NCBI RefSeq assembly: GCF_041435095.1
Contig: NZ_CP108025.1
Span: 4,278,001 to 4,342,000, forward strand
DNA length: 64,000 nucleotides
Direction: 5' to 3'
DNA from: Kitasatospora sp. NBC_00315
GTDB taxonomy: Bacteria > Actinomycetota > Actinomycetes > Streptomycetales > Streptomycetaceae
Shown: in pieces, positions 1 to 8,756 of the stretch
Layout: every line of letters starts with the position of its first letter
How positions within the stretch are numbered: the stretch's first letter is position 1
The notes under the pieces: generated by a model
Databases searched by the model: none
Told to the model about the DNA's origin: nothing
Seen by the model: only the letters and a program-made list of their open reading frames with translations
Position numbers and translations under genes: made by a program

Positions 1-2
1 TT

Positions 3-1148
3 CTGAGTGATGTCCCCGGATCCTTCGCCTGGGGCGTCTTCCACGAGCGGCACCCGAAGCTCATCCAGCAGGTGCTCGGCGCTCTGCCGTACGGGCCGGC
101 TGAGCGGGCAGCGGTCGAGCAACTGCTCGCCGAGAGCACCAGCGGTGTGCTGGAGCCGCTGAGCGGAAGCGCCCACGATCACCAGCAGTGGCTGGAGTGG
201 GGCGAGGGCCTGTTCGGGCGGCCGTGGGGCGAGGCTCCGTTCCTATGGGCCGAGAGCTACTTCTACCGCAGGCTGCTCGAATCCACCGGCTACTTCCGGC
301 CCGGGGCTTGGCAGGGCATCGACCCGTTCGCCCCCTTCAAGAACGCCGAACTGGCCAGCCCGGCGGTGGACGACGAGCTGGCGGCTCTCCGCGATCTGCC
401 TTCCTTGTCCGCCGAGAAGCGGGCCGAGGTACTGCTGTCCTCAGCGCTCTGGGGCAACCGGGCGGACCTCGGCTTCCAGATCACCGCCACGGCCGGGGAC
501 GCCCAGTCCTCCGCCCTGATCGCGGACGACAGTCCGCTCCTCTGGTCCACGCTCACCGCGACGAACAACCCGAGGGTCTGCGTCATCGCGGACAACGCGG
601 GACGGGAGCTGCTGCCCGACCTCGTCCTGGTCGACCACCTCCTCACGAGCGGGTTGGCCTCCGAGGTCGTCCTGTACGTCAAGCCCTTCCCCTACTACGT
701 GTCGGACGCAACCACCGCCGATGTCCTCGCGACCGTCGAGCGCCTTCGCTCCGCAGCGGAGCAGGAGGCGGAACTGATCGGCCGTCGGCTCTGGCAGGCG
801 ATGAACAGCGGCACGCTCGTCGTCCGCACGCACCAGTTCTTCTGCGCACCGCTGCCGTTCCACGACCTGCCCGCCGACATGAGGGCCGAGCTCTCCGGCG
901 CCACGATCACGATCCTCAAGGGCGACCTCAACTACCGCCGCCTCGTCGGGGACCGGCTCTGGGACGCCACGACACCATTCGCAGAGACGGCCCGCCACTT
1001 TCCGTCTGCGGTGGCGGCCCTGCGTACGTTGAAGTCGGACGTCATCGTCGGTCTCGACGGACTGGTGGTCGCCGGGCTGGACGCCACTGGGGAGCCGTGG
1101 CGCACCAGCGGCAAGTACGGCCTCGTTCAGGTTCACACCCGGGCGTAG
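3..1148 (+). CDS. DUF89 / ARMT1-like damage-control phosphatase (5' end outside window)
   Basis: The frame is already open at base 3 and reads LSDVPGSFAWGVFHERHPKL before the first in-frame GTG at base 72. The true start is therefore upstream of the window and this gene is 5'-truncated only by the window edge. Signature stretches of the DUF89 (ARMT1-like) metal-binding domain are visible: IADNAGRELLPDLVLVDHLL near 583-642, KGDLNYRRLVGD near 919-954, and LKSDVIVGL near 1030-1056. The family comprises metal-dependent phosphatases that remove damaged phosphometabolites or carboxyl-methyl groups. The substrate here cannot be told from sequence. The gene stops just before a recombinase remnant, so it marks the left boundary of disturbed DNA. 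Confidence 0.85.
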   Translation: MSDVPGSFAWGVFHERHPKLIQQVLGALPYGPAERAAVEQLLAESTSGVLEPLSGSAHDHQQWLEWGEGLFGRPWGEAPFLWAESYFYRRLLESTGYFRPGAWQGIDPFAPFKNAELASPAVDDELAALRDLPSLSAEKRAEVLLSSALWGNRADLGFQITATAGDAQSSALIADDSPLLWSTLTATNNPRVCVIADNAGRELLPDLVLVDHLLTSGLASEVVLYVKPFPYYVSDATTADVLATVERLRSAAEQEAELIGRRLWQAMNSGTLVVRTHQFFCAPLPFHDLPADMRAELSGATITILKGDLNYRRLVGDRLWDATTPFAETARHFPSAVAALRTLKSDVIVGLDGLVVAGLDATGEPWRTSGKYGLVQVHTRA

Positions 1149-1299
1149 GCCGATACAGGTCTGCGGCAGCCCAGCCCTCTTCGTCCAGCACCCTGGTGGC
1201 TTGGTCGGCGGGCAGGGCCTGGCGGGTAGCTGCGGTCTGTGGGTTCGGGGCGGGCTGGGGCAGGCGCCGGCCGTGCCGGTGCAGGACCAATGCCGGTGA

Positions 1300-1756
1300 T
1301 TTTGTCCTGGGCGACCTGAAGTTCCAGGCCGGCCGGCGCCCGGTCGGCATCCCGCCCGAGATCGTCCCCGACTTCGAGCTGCGCCTGCGCCGGCACGCCG
1401 CGAAGGATGACGCCGGCCTGCTGTTCATCGGCGAACGCGGCGCCCCCTTCCGCCGCTCGACCTTCGGGCGCAAGTGGCGCAAGGCCCGCACGAAGCTCGG
1501 CATGGACGGCTTCCGCTTCTACGACCTCCGCCACACCGGCAACGTCCTCGCCGCCGGCACCGGCGCCAGCCTCAAGGACCTCATGGCCCACATGGGCCAC
1601 TCCGCCGTCCGCGCCGCCCTGATCTACCAGCACGCCACCGCCGAACAGCAGACCAAGATCCCCAACGGCATCAGCGCCGCCGTCGTCGACATCCGCACCC
1701 GCCGCCGACAACCGACCCCCACGGATACGACCGCAGATGTGCCTCGTCGGGCATAG
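1300..1756 (+). pseudogene. Tyrosine recombinase, C-terminal remnant
   Basis: This frame encodes only the second half of a tyrosine-recombinase catalytic domain. It shows FRFYDLRHTGNVLAAGTGAS (the H-x-x-R-like block, near 1510-1569), LMAHMGHSAVRAALIYQHAT (conserved His and the nucleophile Tyr, near 1582-1641), and an Arg-rich tail. The N-terminal arm-binding and core-binding domains and the first catalytic Arg box are absent. The frame runs upstream into antisense of the DUF89 gene without homology to the family. This fits a scar of a former integrated element. The region 1149-1299 contains no recognisable gene. Confidence 0.75.
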
Positions 1757-1771
1757 CGTTCCCCGACACGC

Positions 1772-1805
1772 TTGTCCCTGGATCGGCCACCCGGGCCAGG
1801 GACAA
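1772..1805. terminator. Hairpin downstream of the recombinase remnant
   Basis: TTGTCCCTGG (1772-1781) and CCAGGGACAA (1796-1805) form perfect 10-bp arms around a 14-nt loop, 15 bp after the remnant stop codon. There is no clear U-tract, so a terminator role is an inference. Confidence 0.4.
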
Positions 1806-2065
1806 ACGTGTATCGATACCGAGTCGACGCAGTGCGCCGGCCCCTCGGGAAGAGCGGAGGCAGGCGCCGACCGTGCGTGGGGTGCGGCTTACTCGGAAAC
1901 GGGAGTGCCCGGGTAAGTCATGCCTGGTGGCCTTGGAGGTGCGTGAGGCCGTTGCCCGAGAGCAAGTGGATCGTCAGGCACGTGGCATCCCCAACACCGT
2001 TGCCTTAAGCGTCGTGGGCGGGACGTCAAGCCCTGCTGAACAGCGCGGCGGGACCTCCTGGTAGA
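1806..2065. other. Non-coding stretch between recombinase remnant and EcsC gene
   Basis: No frame here looks like a real gene. The + frame running to 2064 is short and has atypical composition. It may be decayed mobile DNA. Confidence 0.4.
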
Positions 2066-3178
2066 TCAGGGAAGGTCGGGTCCGCCTGCCTTCGCGAGTT
2101 CGGCGAGGACGCTGATCGGCTTGTCAGCGGAGTCCACGTCGTCCTCGTCGGTGTCGAGGAACGAACCGGAAGTCTCCTCGTCGCTGAGGTGCGGGTACTT
2201 CTCGATGAGGAACCGGCGCCGGTAGGCCATGTCAGCGGTGTCGACGATCCGCTCCAGCATGGACCAATTGAGGGTGCTGCCCACGAGGATCCCGACTCCG
2301 GGAACGACCTTGCCGAGGCCCTTCTTGGTGAGGCGTATGCCGAATGCCCGGGCGAACTGCACGGAGACCCTGGTGACCACGGACTCGCTCAGGACATCCC
2401 ACGTCTTGCCTCGCACGAGTGCCTGGGTGAGCCGGGATATGTCGCCCATCGCGGCGGTCTTGGCGGAGGCCGACACCGCCGTACCGGCGTTGACCACGGA
2501 CATCACGAACAGCTTCTCGGCGGGCGATTCGGGGTCGTAGCCGTAGAACAGCGACACATGGCCGACCACCCGGGACGCCAGTCCGAGGACGATCGCGGCG
2601 TCGCCGGCGAGGGCGCCCACGATCATGCCTCCCGAGGGCGCTGCCGCAGCCCCTGCGGATGCGGCGACGACCAGCTCCCCGCCCGAGATCACCAGCCCCG
2701 CCGTCGCTCCCGACAGCGCTGCGGCGGCCGGGTAGTACCAACTGGCCGCGCGTCCCCGCGCCGCGTCAATCTGCTCCAGGTCGAGTCGGCGAAGGTCGAC
2801 CAGCGACGACACGTCGTGACCGCGCTTCTGATGGTGCTTCACCACCCGTGCGGGCGTCAGCCCCGCTCGCGACAGCCGCCCCACTGTCTGCCGGGTGGAC
2901 TGGACGACCGTGCCGCTCCAGTCGGGCAGTGCGTCGGTGGCACCGCGCGCGGCGGTGCCCGCCTTCTGGGCGCCCTTGGCGACGATCTCCTGTCCGCGCG
3001 TCACTGCGGAGAGGGCCCGGGGGTAGCTCTCCAGCCGTTTGACCGCGCGCCTGCCGAGTTTCGCTGCGCCGACGGCCAGTTGCTCACCGGCCTCGCCCAT
3101 CCTCCGGGATAGCGGGCGGCCCTTGAAACGCTGGATGTCACTCCACGCTTCGAGCTCGTAGTCCGAGGGTTCAGTCAC
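2066..3178 (-). CDS. EcsC family protein
   Basis: A 370-residue protein when started at GTG 3178 (VTEPSDYELEAW). The frame stays open upstream, but the additional 59 residues have no family character. It fits the EcsC family (PF12787): an N-terminal acidic-aromatic start (ELEAWSDIQRFK), a long Ala/Gly-rich hydrophobic segment at about residues 150-212, and the block GYDPESPAEK at about 213-222, followed by VNAGTAVSASAKTAA. EcsC proteins are associated with membranes and their biochemical role is poorly defined. The gene is transcribed towards the recombinase remnant. A small ORF lies divergently upstream. Confidence 0.75.
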   Translation of the reverse strand: MTEPSDYELEAWSDIQRFKGRPLSRRMGEAGEQLAVGAAKLGRRAVKRLESYPRALSAVTRGQEIVAKGAQKAGTAARGATDALPDWSGTVVQSTRQTVGRLSRAGLTPARVVKHHQKRGHDVSSLVDLRRLDLEQIDAARGRAASWYYPAAAALSGATAGLVISGGELVVAASAGAAAAPSGGMIVGALAGDAAIVLGLASRVVGHVSLFYGYDPESPAEKLFVMSVVNAGTAVSASAKTAAMGDISRLTQALVRGKTWDVLSESVVTRVSVQFARAFGIRLTKKGLGKVVPGVGILVGSTLNWSMLERIVDTADMAYRRRFLIEKYPHLSDEETSGSFLDTDEDDVDSADKPISVLAELAKAGGPDLP

Positions 3179-3268
3179 ACCGGGATCGTAGGCTCTGCCG
3201 CAGAACCGCGCGGGGGGTTGGGGAAGTTGTCCCGGGAATCGGTAAAAGTACAGGGCAGAATGGGAGCC

Positions 3269-3358
3269 ATGGCGCACACGGAACAGCACCTGCACCAGCA
3301 GATCGACGCACTGGTGGCCGCGGGCGAGCGGCGCAACGGTGTTGGTGGCATCCACTGA
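3269..3358 (+). CDS. Possible 29-residue ORF or gene fragment
   Basis: ATG 3269 is preceded by GGGAG at 3262-3266, only 2 nt away, and the frame reads MAHTEQHLHQQIDALVAAGE before stopping at 3358. It looks like the N-terminus of a longer helical protein that has been cut off. I do not recognise a function. It may simply be a random ORF. The rest of 3179-3588 shows no gene. Confidence 0.2.
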   Translation: MAHTEQHLHQQIDALVAAGERRNGVGGIH

Positions 3359-3588
3359 TGTCGATCACGATGCTGACCTCCGACGCGACTGACGTGGCTC
3401 AGCGGGGATCACGAGTCGGCGCTCCGAGGTAGCCGGTCAGTCGCGTTTGGCTTTTCTCAACCCGCCTGACCAAAGGGCAAATTGCGGGGATCACTGCCAA
3501 GTCGTGTTCAGTTTCAGAACCGACCTCGTGTTCACTCGGCCACCCGATAACCTCTCGGCAGCGTTCGGTGTCGAGGAGGGGACGGGCC

Positions 3589-5415
3589 GTGACGGAGCAA
3601 GCATTCGGGATCGACAAGATCCAGCTGGTCAAACTGCTGCGGCGGGTGGCCGAGGGCGAAGCGCAGCTGCCGGAGTTCCAACGCGGCTGGGTGTGGCCGG
3701 ACCACAACATCATCGGCCTGCTCGCCTCGATCTCTCGCGGATACCCGGTCGGCACCCTCATGTTGCTGCAGACCGGCGGTGACGTCCGTTTCAAGTGCCG
3801 CCCGGTTGAGGGCGCCACCCCGCCCCCGGGCGCCGAACCGGACACCCTGATCCTCGATGGCCAGCAGCGGATGACCTCGCTCTTCCAGTCGCTCATGCTC
3901 GGCAAGCCGGTCGAGACACAGAACCAGCGCAAGCAGCGGATCTCCGGCTGGTTCTACGTCGACATGGTCAAGGCCCTCGACCCCCAGCTGGACCGCGAGG
4001 ACGCCATCCGCCTGCTGCCGGCGGACCGGGTGGTGCGCACCTTCCGGGGCGATCCCGTCGAGGACTGCTCGACTCCGGAGAAGGAGTACGCGGCCAGGCT
4101 CTTCCCGCTCTCCCAGCTCTTCGCCAACCGCGACTGGAGCTACGGCTACGAGGACTACTGGAAGGCGCGGGGCGAGGACGGCCGCAAGTGGTGGCGGGAC
4201 TTCGAGGAGGCCTTCGTCCGCCCCTTCGAGCTCTACCAGGTACCGGTGATCGAACTCGGGAAGCAGACCGAGCGTCAGGCCGTCTGCCAGGTCTTCGAGA
4301 AGGTCAACACCGGCGGCGTCACACTCACTGTCTTCGAGCTGCTCACCGCCACCTACGCCGCCGACGAGTTCGACCTGCGCAGCCACTGGGACAACGTGGT
4401 CCGGGCCGCGTGGAAAGCGCCGGAGTACCGCGTCCTCAAGGAGGTTTCCAACACCGACTTCCTGCAGGCCGTCACGCTGATGGCGACGGCCGCCCGGCGG
4501 GTCGAGGCGGCTACCGTCGGGGTCGACGAGGAACGGATGCCCCGGATCGGCTGCAAGCGCAAGGACATGCTGGAACTGGGTCTCGACGACTACCGCCGCT
4601 TCGCGCCACTGGTCGTCCAGGGCTTCAAGGACGCCGCCAAGTTCCTTCGCCAGCAGTACCTCTTCGACACCAAGTTCCTGCCCTACGGCACCCAGCTGAT
4701 CCCGCTCGCCGCGATCCTCAGCATGCTCGGCGAGCATGCCGAGCCGGCGGGTGCACAGCTGAAGCTGGCCCGTTGGTACTGGTGCGGTGTCTTCGGCGAG
4801 TTGTACGGCGGCTCGACGGAGACCAGGTTCAGCCACGACCTCCCCGAGACCGTGGGCTGGGTGCGCGGCACGGGAGCCGAACCTCGCACCATCCGCGACG
4901 CCCGGTTCAGTGAGAGCCGCCTGCTGACATTGCGTACCCGCAACAGCGCCGCCTACAAGGGGATCTACGCCCTGCTGATGAAGGAAGGCGCCGTCGACTG
5001 GCGGACCGGTGAGAAGACCGAGATCACCGAGTACTTCGCAGAGGCCGTGGACATCCACCACATCTTCCCGCAGGCGTGGTGCGAGCGGGAGAACATCCCC
5101 AGGGGCAGCTACAACTCGATCGTCAACAAGACCCCTCTGACCGGACGCACCAACCGGATCATCGGCGGGGCAGCGCCCTCCTCCTACCTCCCCAGGCTCG
5201 CCAAGAATGCCGAGGTAGAGGCGGACACCGTGGCCGACCACATCCGTACCCACCTGGCTGATCCCGCGCTGCTCGCCAAGGATGACTTCGCGGGCTTCTT
5301 CAACGCTCGACAGCGGGCCCTGGTCGAGGCGATCGAGAAGGCCACAGGCAAGGCGGTCGTTGCCGAGGACGGGTACCCCACCACCGATCCGGTGGACGAG
5401 GGCGACGAAGACTGA
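3589..5415 (+). CDS. DUF262 and HNH (DUF1524) protein, GmrSD-type
   Basis: A 608-residue protein. GTG 3589 was chosen because GAGGAGGGG lies about 8 nt upstream; an earlier in-frame GTG at 3568 has no such site. Residues 27-36 (LPEFQRGWVW) and 88-94 (ILDGQQR) are hallmarks of the DUF262 ParB/sulfiredoxin-like fold. VFEKVNTGG appears mid-protein. The C-terminus carries an HNH nuclease signature: VDIHHIFPQAW near residue 486, followed by NSIVNKTPLT near 510. GmrS and GmrD are a two-part type IV restriction system; here both folds sit in one chain, as in many single-gene homologues. The neighbourhood (recombinase remnant, pseudogene) suggests an accessory defence gene. The target cannot be inferred. 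Confidence 0.8.
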   Translation: MTEQAFGIDKIQLVKLLRRVAEGEAQLPEFQRGWVWPDHNIIGLLASISRGYPVGTLMLLQTGGDVRFKCRPVEGATPPPGAEPDTLILDGQQRMTSLFQSLMLGKPVETQNQRKQRISGWFYVDMVKALDPQLDREDAIRLLPADRVVRTFRGDPVEDCSTPEKEYAARLFPLSQLFANRDWSYGYEDYWKARGEDGRKWWRDFEEAFVRPFELYQVPVIELGKQTERQAVCQVFEKVNTGGVTLTVFELLTATYAADEFDLRSHWDNVVRAAWKAPEYRVLKEVSNTDFLQAVTLMATAARRVEAATVGVDEERMPRIGCKRKDMLELGLDDYRRFAPLVVQGFKDAAKFLRQQYLFDTKFLPYGTQLIPLAAILSMLGEHAEPAGAQLKLARWYWCGVFGELYGGSTETRFSHDLPETVGWVRGTGAEPRTIRDARFSESRLLTLRTRNSAAYKGIYALLMKEGAVDWRTGEKTEITEYFAEAVDIHHIFPQAWCERENIPRGSYNSIVNKTPLTGRTNRIIGGAAPSSYLPRLAKNAEVEADTVADHIRTHLADPALLAKDDFAGFFNARQRALVEAIEKATGKAVVAEDGYPTTDPVDEGDED

Positions 5416-5448
5416 CCGTCGGCCAAGCGCCTTGGCGGCATCCCGCCC

Positions 5449-5479
5449 GAGCCCGGCCAGCTACTCGCCGGCCGGGCTC
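5449..5479 (+). terminator. Terminator of the DUF262/HNH gene
   Basis: GAGCCCGGCC (5449-5458) and GGCCGGGCTC (5470-5479) form perfect 10-bp arms with an 11-nt loop, 34 bp past the stop codon. Confidence 0.7.
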
Positions 5480-5487
5480 CTTGCCGT

Positions 5488-5985
5488 TCAGCCGCGGCCG
5501 ATGTGCGGACAAAGCCGGCGCTGCTGGTAGGCCCCGTTGACGCCAGCGCCGACAACAGTCCAGAAGCCCCGCGATTCGGCGAAATGGCCTCCCAGCGTGT
5601 GCCACGCGATGCCTGGGTACTCAGCACGCAGCGCGGCCAGGCCCGCGGCGGCCAACCCACAACGCTGATACTGGGGGCCACGTGTGCGGTTGCTCGACCC
5701 AGCCGAGACCGCAGCGGTGGCATACCTGGTAATCGACGGAGAGCGCGAACTTCCCGTCCAGATTGGCGGCGCGCTGACACCACCCGACCCGGTCACCCGA
5801 GACCGTGTCCTGCCACGGCGTCCCAGCTCGGGGACTACTGGTAGGCCGTACTGTCGGCCGAGCCTCCCGCGGCTGATCCACTGCAGCGCTTCGCGCCAAG
5901 GTTCCCGCCCAGATACGCGCCCGACCTCGTGCGCACGCTGAGCAAGGGTCCGAGCCGCACGCTCTCGCTCATCTGCGATGGCCAT
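5488..5985 (-). pseudogene. Acetyltransferase-like gene, frameshifted
   Basis: Two overlapping minus-strand frames together read as one GNAT-like protein. The upstream frame gives FALSVDYQVCHRCGLGWVEQ. The downstream frame continues PQYQRCGLAAAGLAALRAEY, then PGIAWHTLGGHFAESRGFW, and ends GAYQQRRLCPHIGRG at 5488. The switch falls in a run of five C (minus strand, near 5667-5671); removing one C would join the frames as ACG TGG CCC CAG TAT. The N-terminal section may carry a second shift. It resembles streptomycete proteins with a zinc-ribbon-like CxxC and a GNAT tail, recognised from memory rather than a search. Decay or an assembly error are both possible. Confidence 0.55.
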
Positions 5986-6338
5986 ACCGCCATGGTGCCC
6001 GAGTCATCGCGCGCCAGGGCAGGGCTTCGCACCGGCGTCGATCGCCGGACCGCACCCGGGGTTGGCCCCCTGTGCGGCCCCCACCGGCGAACAACTTGTC
6101 CGGCCACTACAAACAGGTGGGCTGTCGGGTCGTGCGCCGACAACTGACTCCCCGGCTTACGGGTGACCCGCACAGGGGCACTACAAGTGACCTAGATCAC
6201 CAAAAGTTGATCTCGCGATTTGGGACACTCGGCGCGCACCGCCCCTGGAGGACACGCCCCGCGACCGAAATCCGACGAATCTAACGCCGTGCCAGCGACC
6301 ATCTGGCACGACGACCCAAAATTGGTCCAGACAACAAG

Positions 6339-6367
6339 AAAGCCCCAGGCCGTTGACCTGGGGCTTT
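6339..6367 (-). terminator. Terminator of tRNA-Gly
   Basis: AAAGCCCCAGG (6339-6349) and CCTGGGGCTTT (6357-6367) form an 11-bp stem with a 7-nt loop. On the minus strand the stem is followed by a T-rich tract (TTTCTTGTTGT). It lies just downstream of the tRNA. Confidence 0.85.
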
Positions 6368-6374
6368 CCTTCCG

Positions 6375-6445
6375 AGCGGGCGACGAGAATCGAACTCGCG
6401 CTATAAGCTTGGGAAGCTCATGTTCTACCATTAAACTACGCCCGC
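6375..6445 (-). tRNA. tRNA-Gly (anticodon CCC)
   Basis: The minus strand folds as a 71-nt tRNA: acceptor GCGGGCG/CGCCCGC, D-arm with TTTAATGGTAGAAC, anticodon stem TGAGC/GCTTA with loop TTCCCAA (anticodon CCC), and T-arm GCGAG-TTCGATT-CTCGT. CCA is not encoded. Confidence 0.95.
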
Positions 6446-6825
6446 CTGATCGGCCGTCAGGAGACTGGTCGATCAGCACTCACTCTACCCCATCGCCGCA
6501 GACGCCCCTACCGATCTTCCTGGGCGGGCCGGGCGAGGTCACGGGCCTGTGGTGGTCTCGTGCGGGGGTGGTGGCTCGGGCGTGGCGCGTGGGTGCGGGG
6601 GCGTACTGTGTGGGCCGCGCGGGATGCCCGGCGGTGCTCCGGTGGGCAGTGCGGAGGCGGTCCGGCTCCGACGCTCCGGGTGTTCTCCGGTCGGCCTCGC
6701 GCGGGTCTTCGGGGCGGCGAGCCGCTGTGCGGAATGTCTGGAAGATCCCCTAATGTGACGGCTGTCCCGCGATGCAAGTCCCGTCGGGGCGCTATGAGTA
6801 CGGGGAAAGAATGGGAAGGGGATCG
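6446..6825. other. Gene-free stretch upstream of the zinc-ribbon gene
   Basis: No convincing coding frame on either strand. It contains the promoter side of tRNA-Gly and presumably that of the 6826 gene. No repeat stands out. Confidence 0.5.
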
Positions 6826-7047
6826 ATGGACCAGCGCGCCGTCGTTCGTTGTGCCGAGGGGCACCTGTTCAGCACCAGCACGTTCCCGATGCAGAATCTC
6901 GGGCCGGCCCGGCTCGGCCCCGGCCGACTGATCCGGTGTCCGCAGTGCGGACGGATGCGCAGCTCGGTGCTCGCCGATGTGCGGGCGCTGTCGGCGCCGC
7001 AACTGGCGCGGGCGATGCGGCTGGAGGCCGCGGAGTTCCTGGCCTGA
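6826..7047 (+). CDS. Small zinc-ribbon-like protein
   Basis: A 73-residue protein from ATG 6826, with GGGAAGGGG at 6813-6821 as ribosome site. It contains VRCAEGHLF near the N-terminus and RCPQCGRM in the middle, so one full CxxC plus a Cys-x3-His pair could bind one zinc. The C-terminal part is helical (LSAPQLARAMRLEAAEFLA). Function unknown. It lies 71 bp upstream of dcd in the same direction and may share its transcript. Confidence 0.65.
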   Translation: MDQRAVVRCAEGHLFSTSTFPMQNLGPARLGPGRLIRCPQCGRMRSSVLADVRALSAPQLARAMRLEAAEFLA

Positions 7048-7118
7048 GTGCTCGGGGTGTGACGGGGCGGGCGTCGGCCGATTGGGCCGGGGCCCGCCCC
7101 TGCACGTAACCTCGAAGC

Positions 7119-7694
7119 GTGCTGCTCTCTGACAAGGACATTCGTGCCGAGATCGACAAGGGCCGGGTCGTCATCGACCCCTTCGACCCTTCGATGGTCC
7201 AGCCTTCAAGCATCGACGTTCGCTTGGACCGCTTCTTCCGGGTGTTCGAGAACCACCGCTACCCGCACATCGACCCCTCGGAGGAGCAGCCGGATCTGAC
7301 CCGGCTGGTCGAGCCCGAGGGCGACGAGGCGTTCATCCTGCACCCGGGTGAGTTCGTGCTGGCGTCGACGTACGAGGTCATCACGCTGCCCGACGACGTC
7401 GCCTCCCGGCTGGAGGGCAAGTCGAGCCTCGGCCGGCTCGGGCTGCTCACGCACTCCACGGCCGGATTCATCGACCCCGGGTTCAGCGGGCACGTCACGT
7501 TGGAGCTGTCCAACGTCGCGACCCTGCCGATCAAGCTCTACCCGGGCATGAAGATCGGCCAGCTCTGCCTGGTCCGGCTCTCCTCGCCGTCCGAGCACCC
7601 GTACGGCTCCGAGCGCTACGGCTCGCGCTACCAGGGCCAGCGCGGCCCGACGGCCTCGCGCTCGCACCTGAACTTCCACCGCTCCCAGGTCTGA
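7119..7694 (+). CDS. dcd: dCTP deaminase, probably bifunctional (DCD-DUT)
   Basis: 191 residues from GTG 7119, the usual length of the family. The protein shows the trimeric dUTPase fold motifs: SSIDVRL near residue 30, [15 protein letters not shown] and [20 protein letters not shown] mid-protein (the latter holds the catalytic Glu region), and [11 protein letters not shown]. It deaminates dCTP in the pyrimidine deoxynucleotide pathway in the cytoplasm. Mycobacterial and other actinobacterial homologues of this length can also hydrolyse the product to dUMP. That second activity is inferred from family knowledge. A strong hairpin follows. Confidence 0.95.
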   Translation: MLLSDKDIRAEIDKGRVVIDPFDPSMVQPSSIDVRLDRFFRVFENHRYPHIDPSEEQPDLTRLVEPEGDEAFILHPGEFVLASTYEVITLPDDVASRLEGKSSLGRLGLLTHSTAGFIDPGFSGHVTLELSNVATLPIKLYPGMKIGQLCLVRLSSPSEHPYGSERYGSRYQGQRGPTASRSHLNFHRSQV

Positions 7695-7719
7695 CCCGGT
7701 CCGGTCGGAGAACGCAGCA

Positions 7720-7756
7720 ACGGGCGGCCGCTCCCAGCACGGTAGCGGCCGCCCGT
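7720..7756. terminator. Bidirectional terminator between dcd and the AlaX-like gene
   Basis: ACGGGCGGCCGCT (7720-7732) and AGCGGCCGCCCGT (7744-7756) make perfect 13-bp arms with an 11-nt loop. It lies between convergent genes and can serve both. Confidence 0.8.
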
Positions 7757-7773
7757 CGGCGTGTCCGGGGGTG

Positions 7774-8664
7774 TCAGGCGCGCTTGGGACGGGTGATCGC
7801 GGTCAGCTCGCCGCCGTCCTCGGTCAGGCGCAGCTCGGTGCGGAGCTCCGCCAGTTCGCCGAGGTGGCCCAGGTGGGTGCCGCCGCAGAAGATCGTGGCG
7901 GGGCCCTCGGGCAGCTCGCAGTGCCACTGGCGGCGGGCGGTCAGCTCGGGGCCGGGGGCCTCGATGCGGACGGCGGCGTCGGCGGCGACCCAGGCGGCGA
8001 GCAGGTCGTTGACGGCCGCGGTGAGGGCGGGCAGCGCATCGGCGAGGGCGGGCAGCTCGTCGGTGGCCTCGGCCGTGAAGCCCTTCTTCCGCAGCGACTT
8101 GCCGAGCCGGTAGGTGTCGGTGCTCGCCTCGGTGTCCATCACCGAGGACGCCATCGCGAGGCTGTCGAAGTCCGGGTTGCCGAAGGCGTCGGCGCGGCCC
8201 GGATCCTTGCGCCAGCGCGGGGCGAGGGCGGCGTTGAGGGCCAGGGCGAGCAGGTGGCAGCCGCTGTGCGAGGCGCTGAGTGCGGCCCGGCGCCGGGTGT
8301 CGACGGCGAGTGCGGCCGGACGGCCGGTGATGTCGCCCGGGTCGCCGGCGAGCACGTGCAGGACCAGCCAGGCCCACTCCTCGTCGCCGCGCCGCACCGG
8401 GATGTCCGCGCCGACCAGCAGGTCGCCGCCGTCCGGGCCGACGGCGCCGGTGAGGCAGTCCACGACCGGCAGCTCGATCCCGTCGACGGTGAGCGTGCCG
8501 GTGTCGGCGGGCTGGTCGGGCCAGGTGTGGTCGAGCGGGTGGAACGGGGTGGCGCCGGTGACGACGGCGTACCGGCCGTCCGTCAGCGGGTGGACCGCGA
8601 GCACGGGTGACTCGCCGGACACCGCCCCGGACGGGAAGGTGACATGGGTGGTGGAGAGGGTCAT
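7774..8664 (-). CDS. AlaX-type alanyl-tRNA editing protein (metal-dependent hydrolase)
   Basis: 296 residues from ATG 8664. The protein carries the two metal-binding motifs of the ThrRS/AlaRS common editing domain: SHSGCHLLAL (HxxxH) and CGGTHLGHL (CxxxH). It has an N-terminal beta-rich domain (FHPLDHTWPDQP, then GIELPVVD) as in AlaX-M/L proteins. Such proteins hydrolyse Ser- or Gly-tRNA(Ala) in trans in the cytoplasm. The amino acid specificity cannot be read from sequence. It converges on dcd with a shared terminator. The frame extends far upstream without homology, so the ATG is preferred. Confidence 0.8.
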   Translation of the reverse strand: MTLSTTHVTFPSGAVSGESPVLAVHPLTDGRYAVVTGATPFHPLDHTWPDQPADTGTLTVDGIELPVVDCLTGAVGPDGGDLLVGADIPVRRGDEEWAWLVLHVLAGDPGDITGRPAALAVDTRRRAALSASHSGCHLLALALNAALAPRWRKDPGRADAFGNPDFDSLAMASSVMDTEASTDTYRLGKSLRKKGFTAEATDELPALADALPALTAAVNDLLAAWVAADAAVRIEAPGPELTARRQWHCELPEGPATIFCGGTHLGHLGELAELRTELRLTEDGGELTAITRPKRA

Positions 8665-8679
8665 TCGCTGGCTCCGAGC

Positions 8680-8737
8680 GGGTGGTACGAGGGTGGGTGG
8701 TGCGGCAGGTGGTGCGAGGACGTGGGTGGTACGAGGG
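8680..8737. repeat. Short direct repeats upstream of the AlaX-like gene
   Basis: GGGTGGTACGAGGG occurs exactly at 8680-8693 and 8724-8737, 44 bp apart, within a G-rich spacer made of related GGTGG units. It sits in the leader of the AlaX-like gene. Confidence 0.6.
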
Positions 8738-8756
8738 CGGCACGCGGGTGGGCGGC

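Noticed and set aside
3532-5253. 573-codon minus-strand frame opposite the DUF262 gene
   Set aside because: Antisense shadow; the + strand frame has unmistakable DUF262 and HNH motifs.
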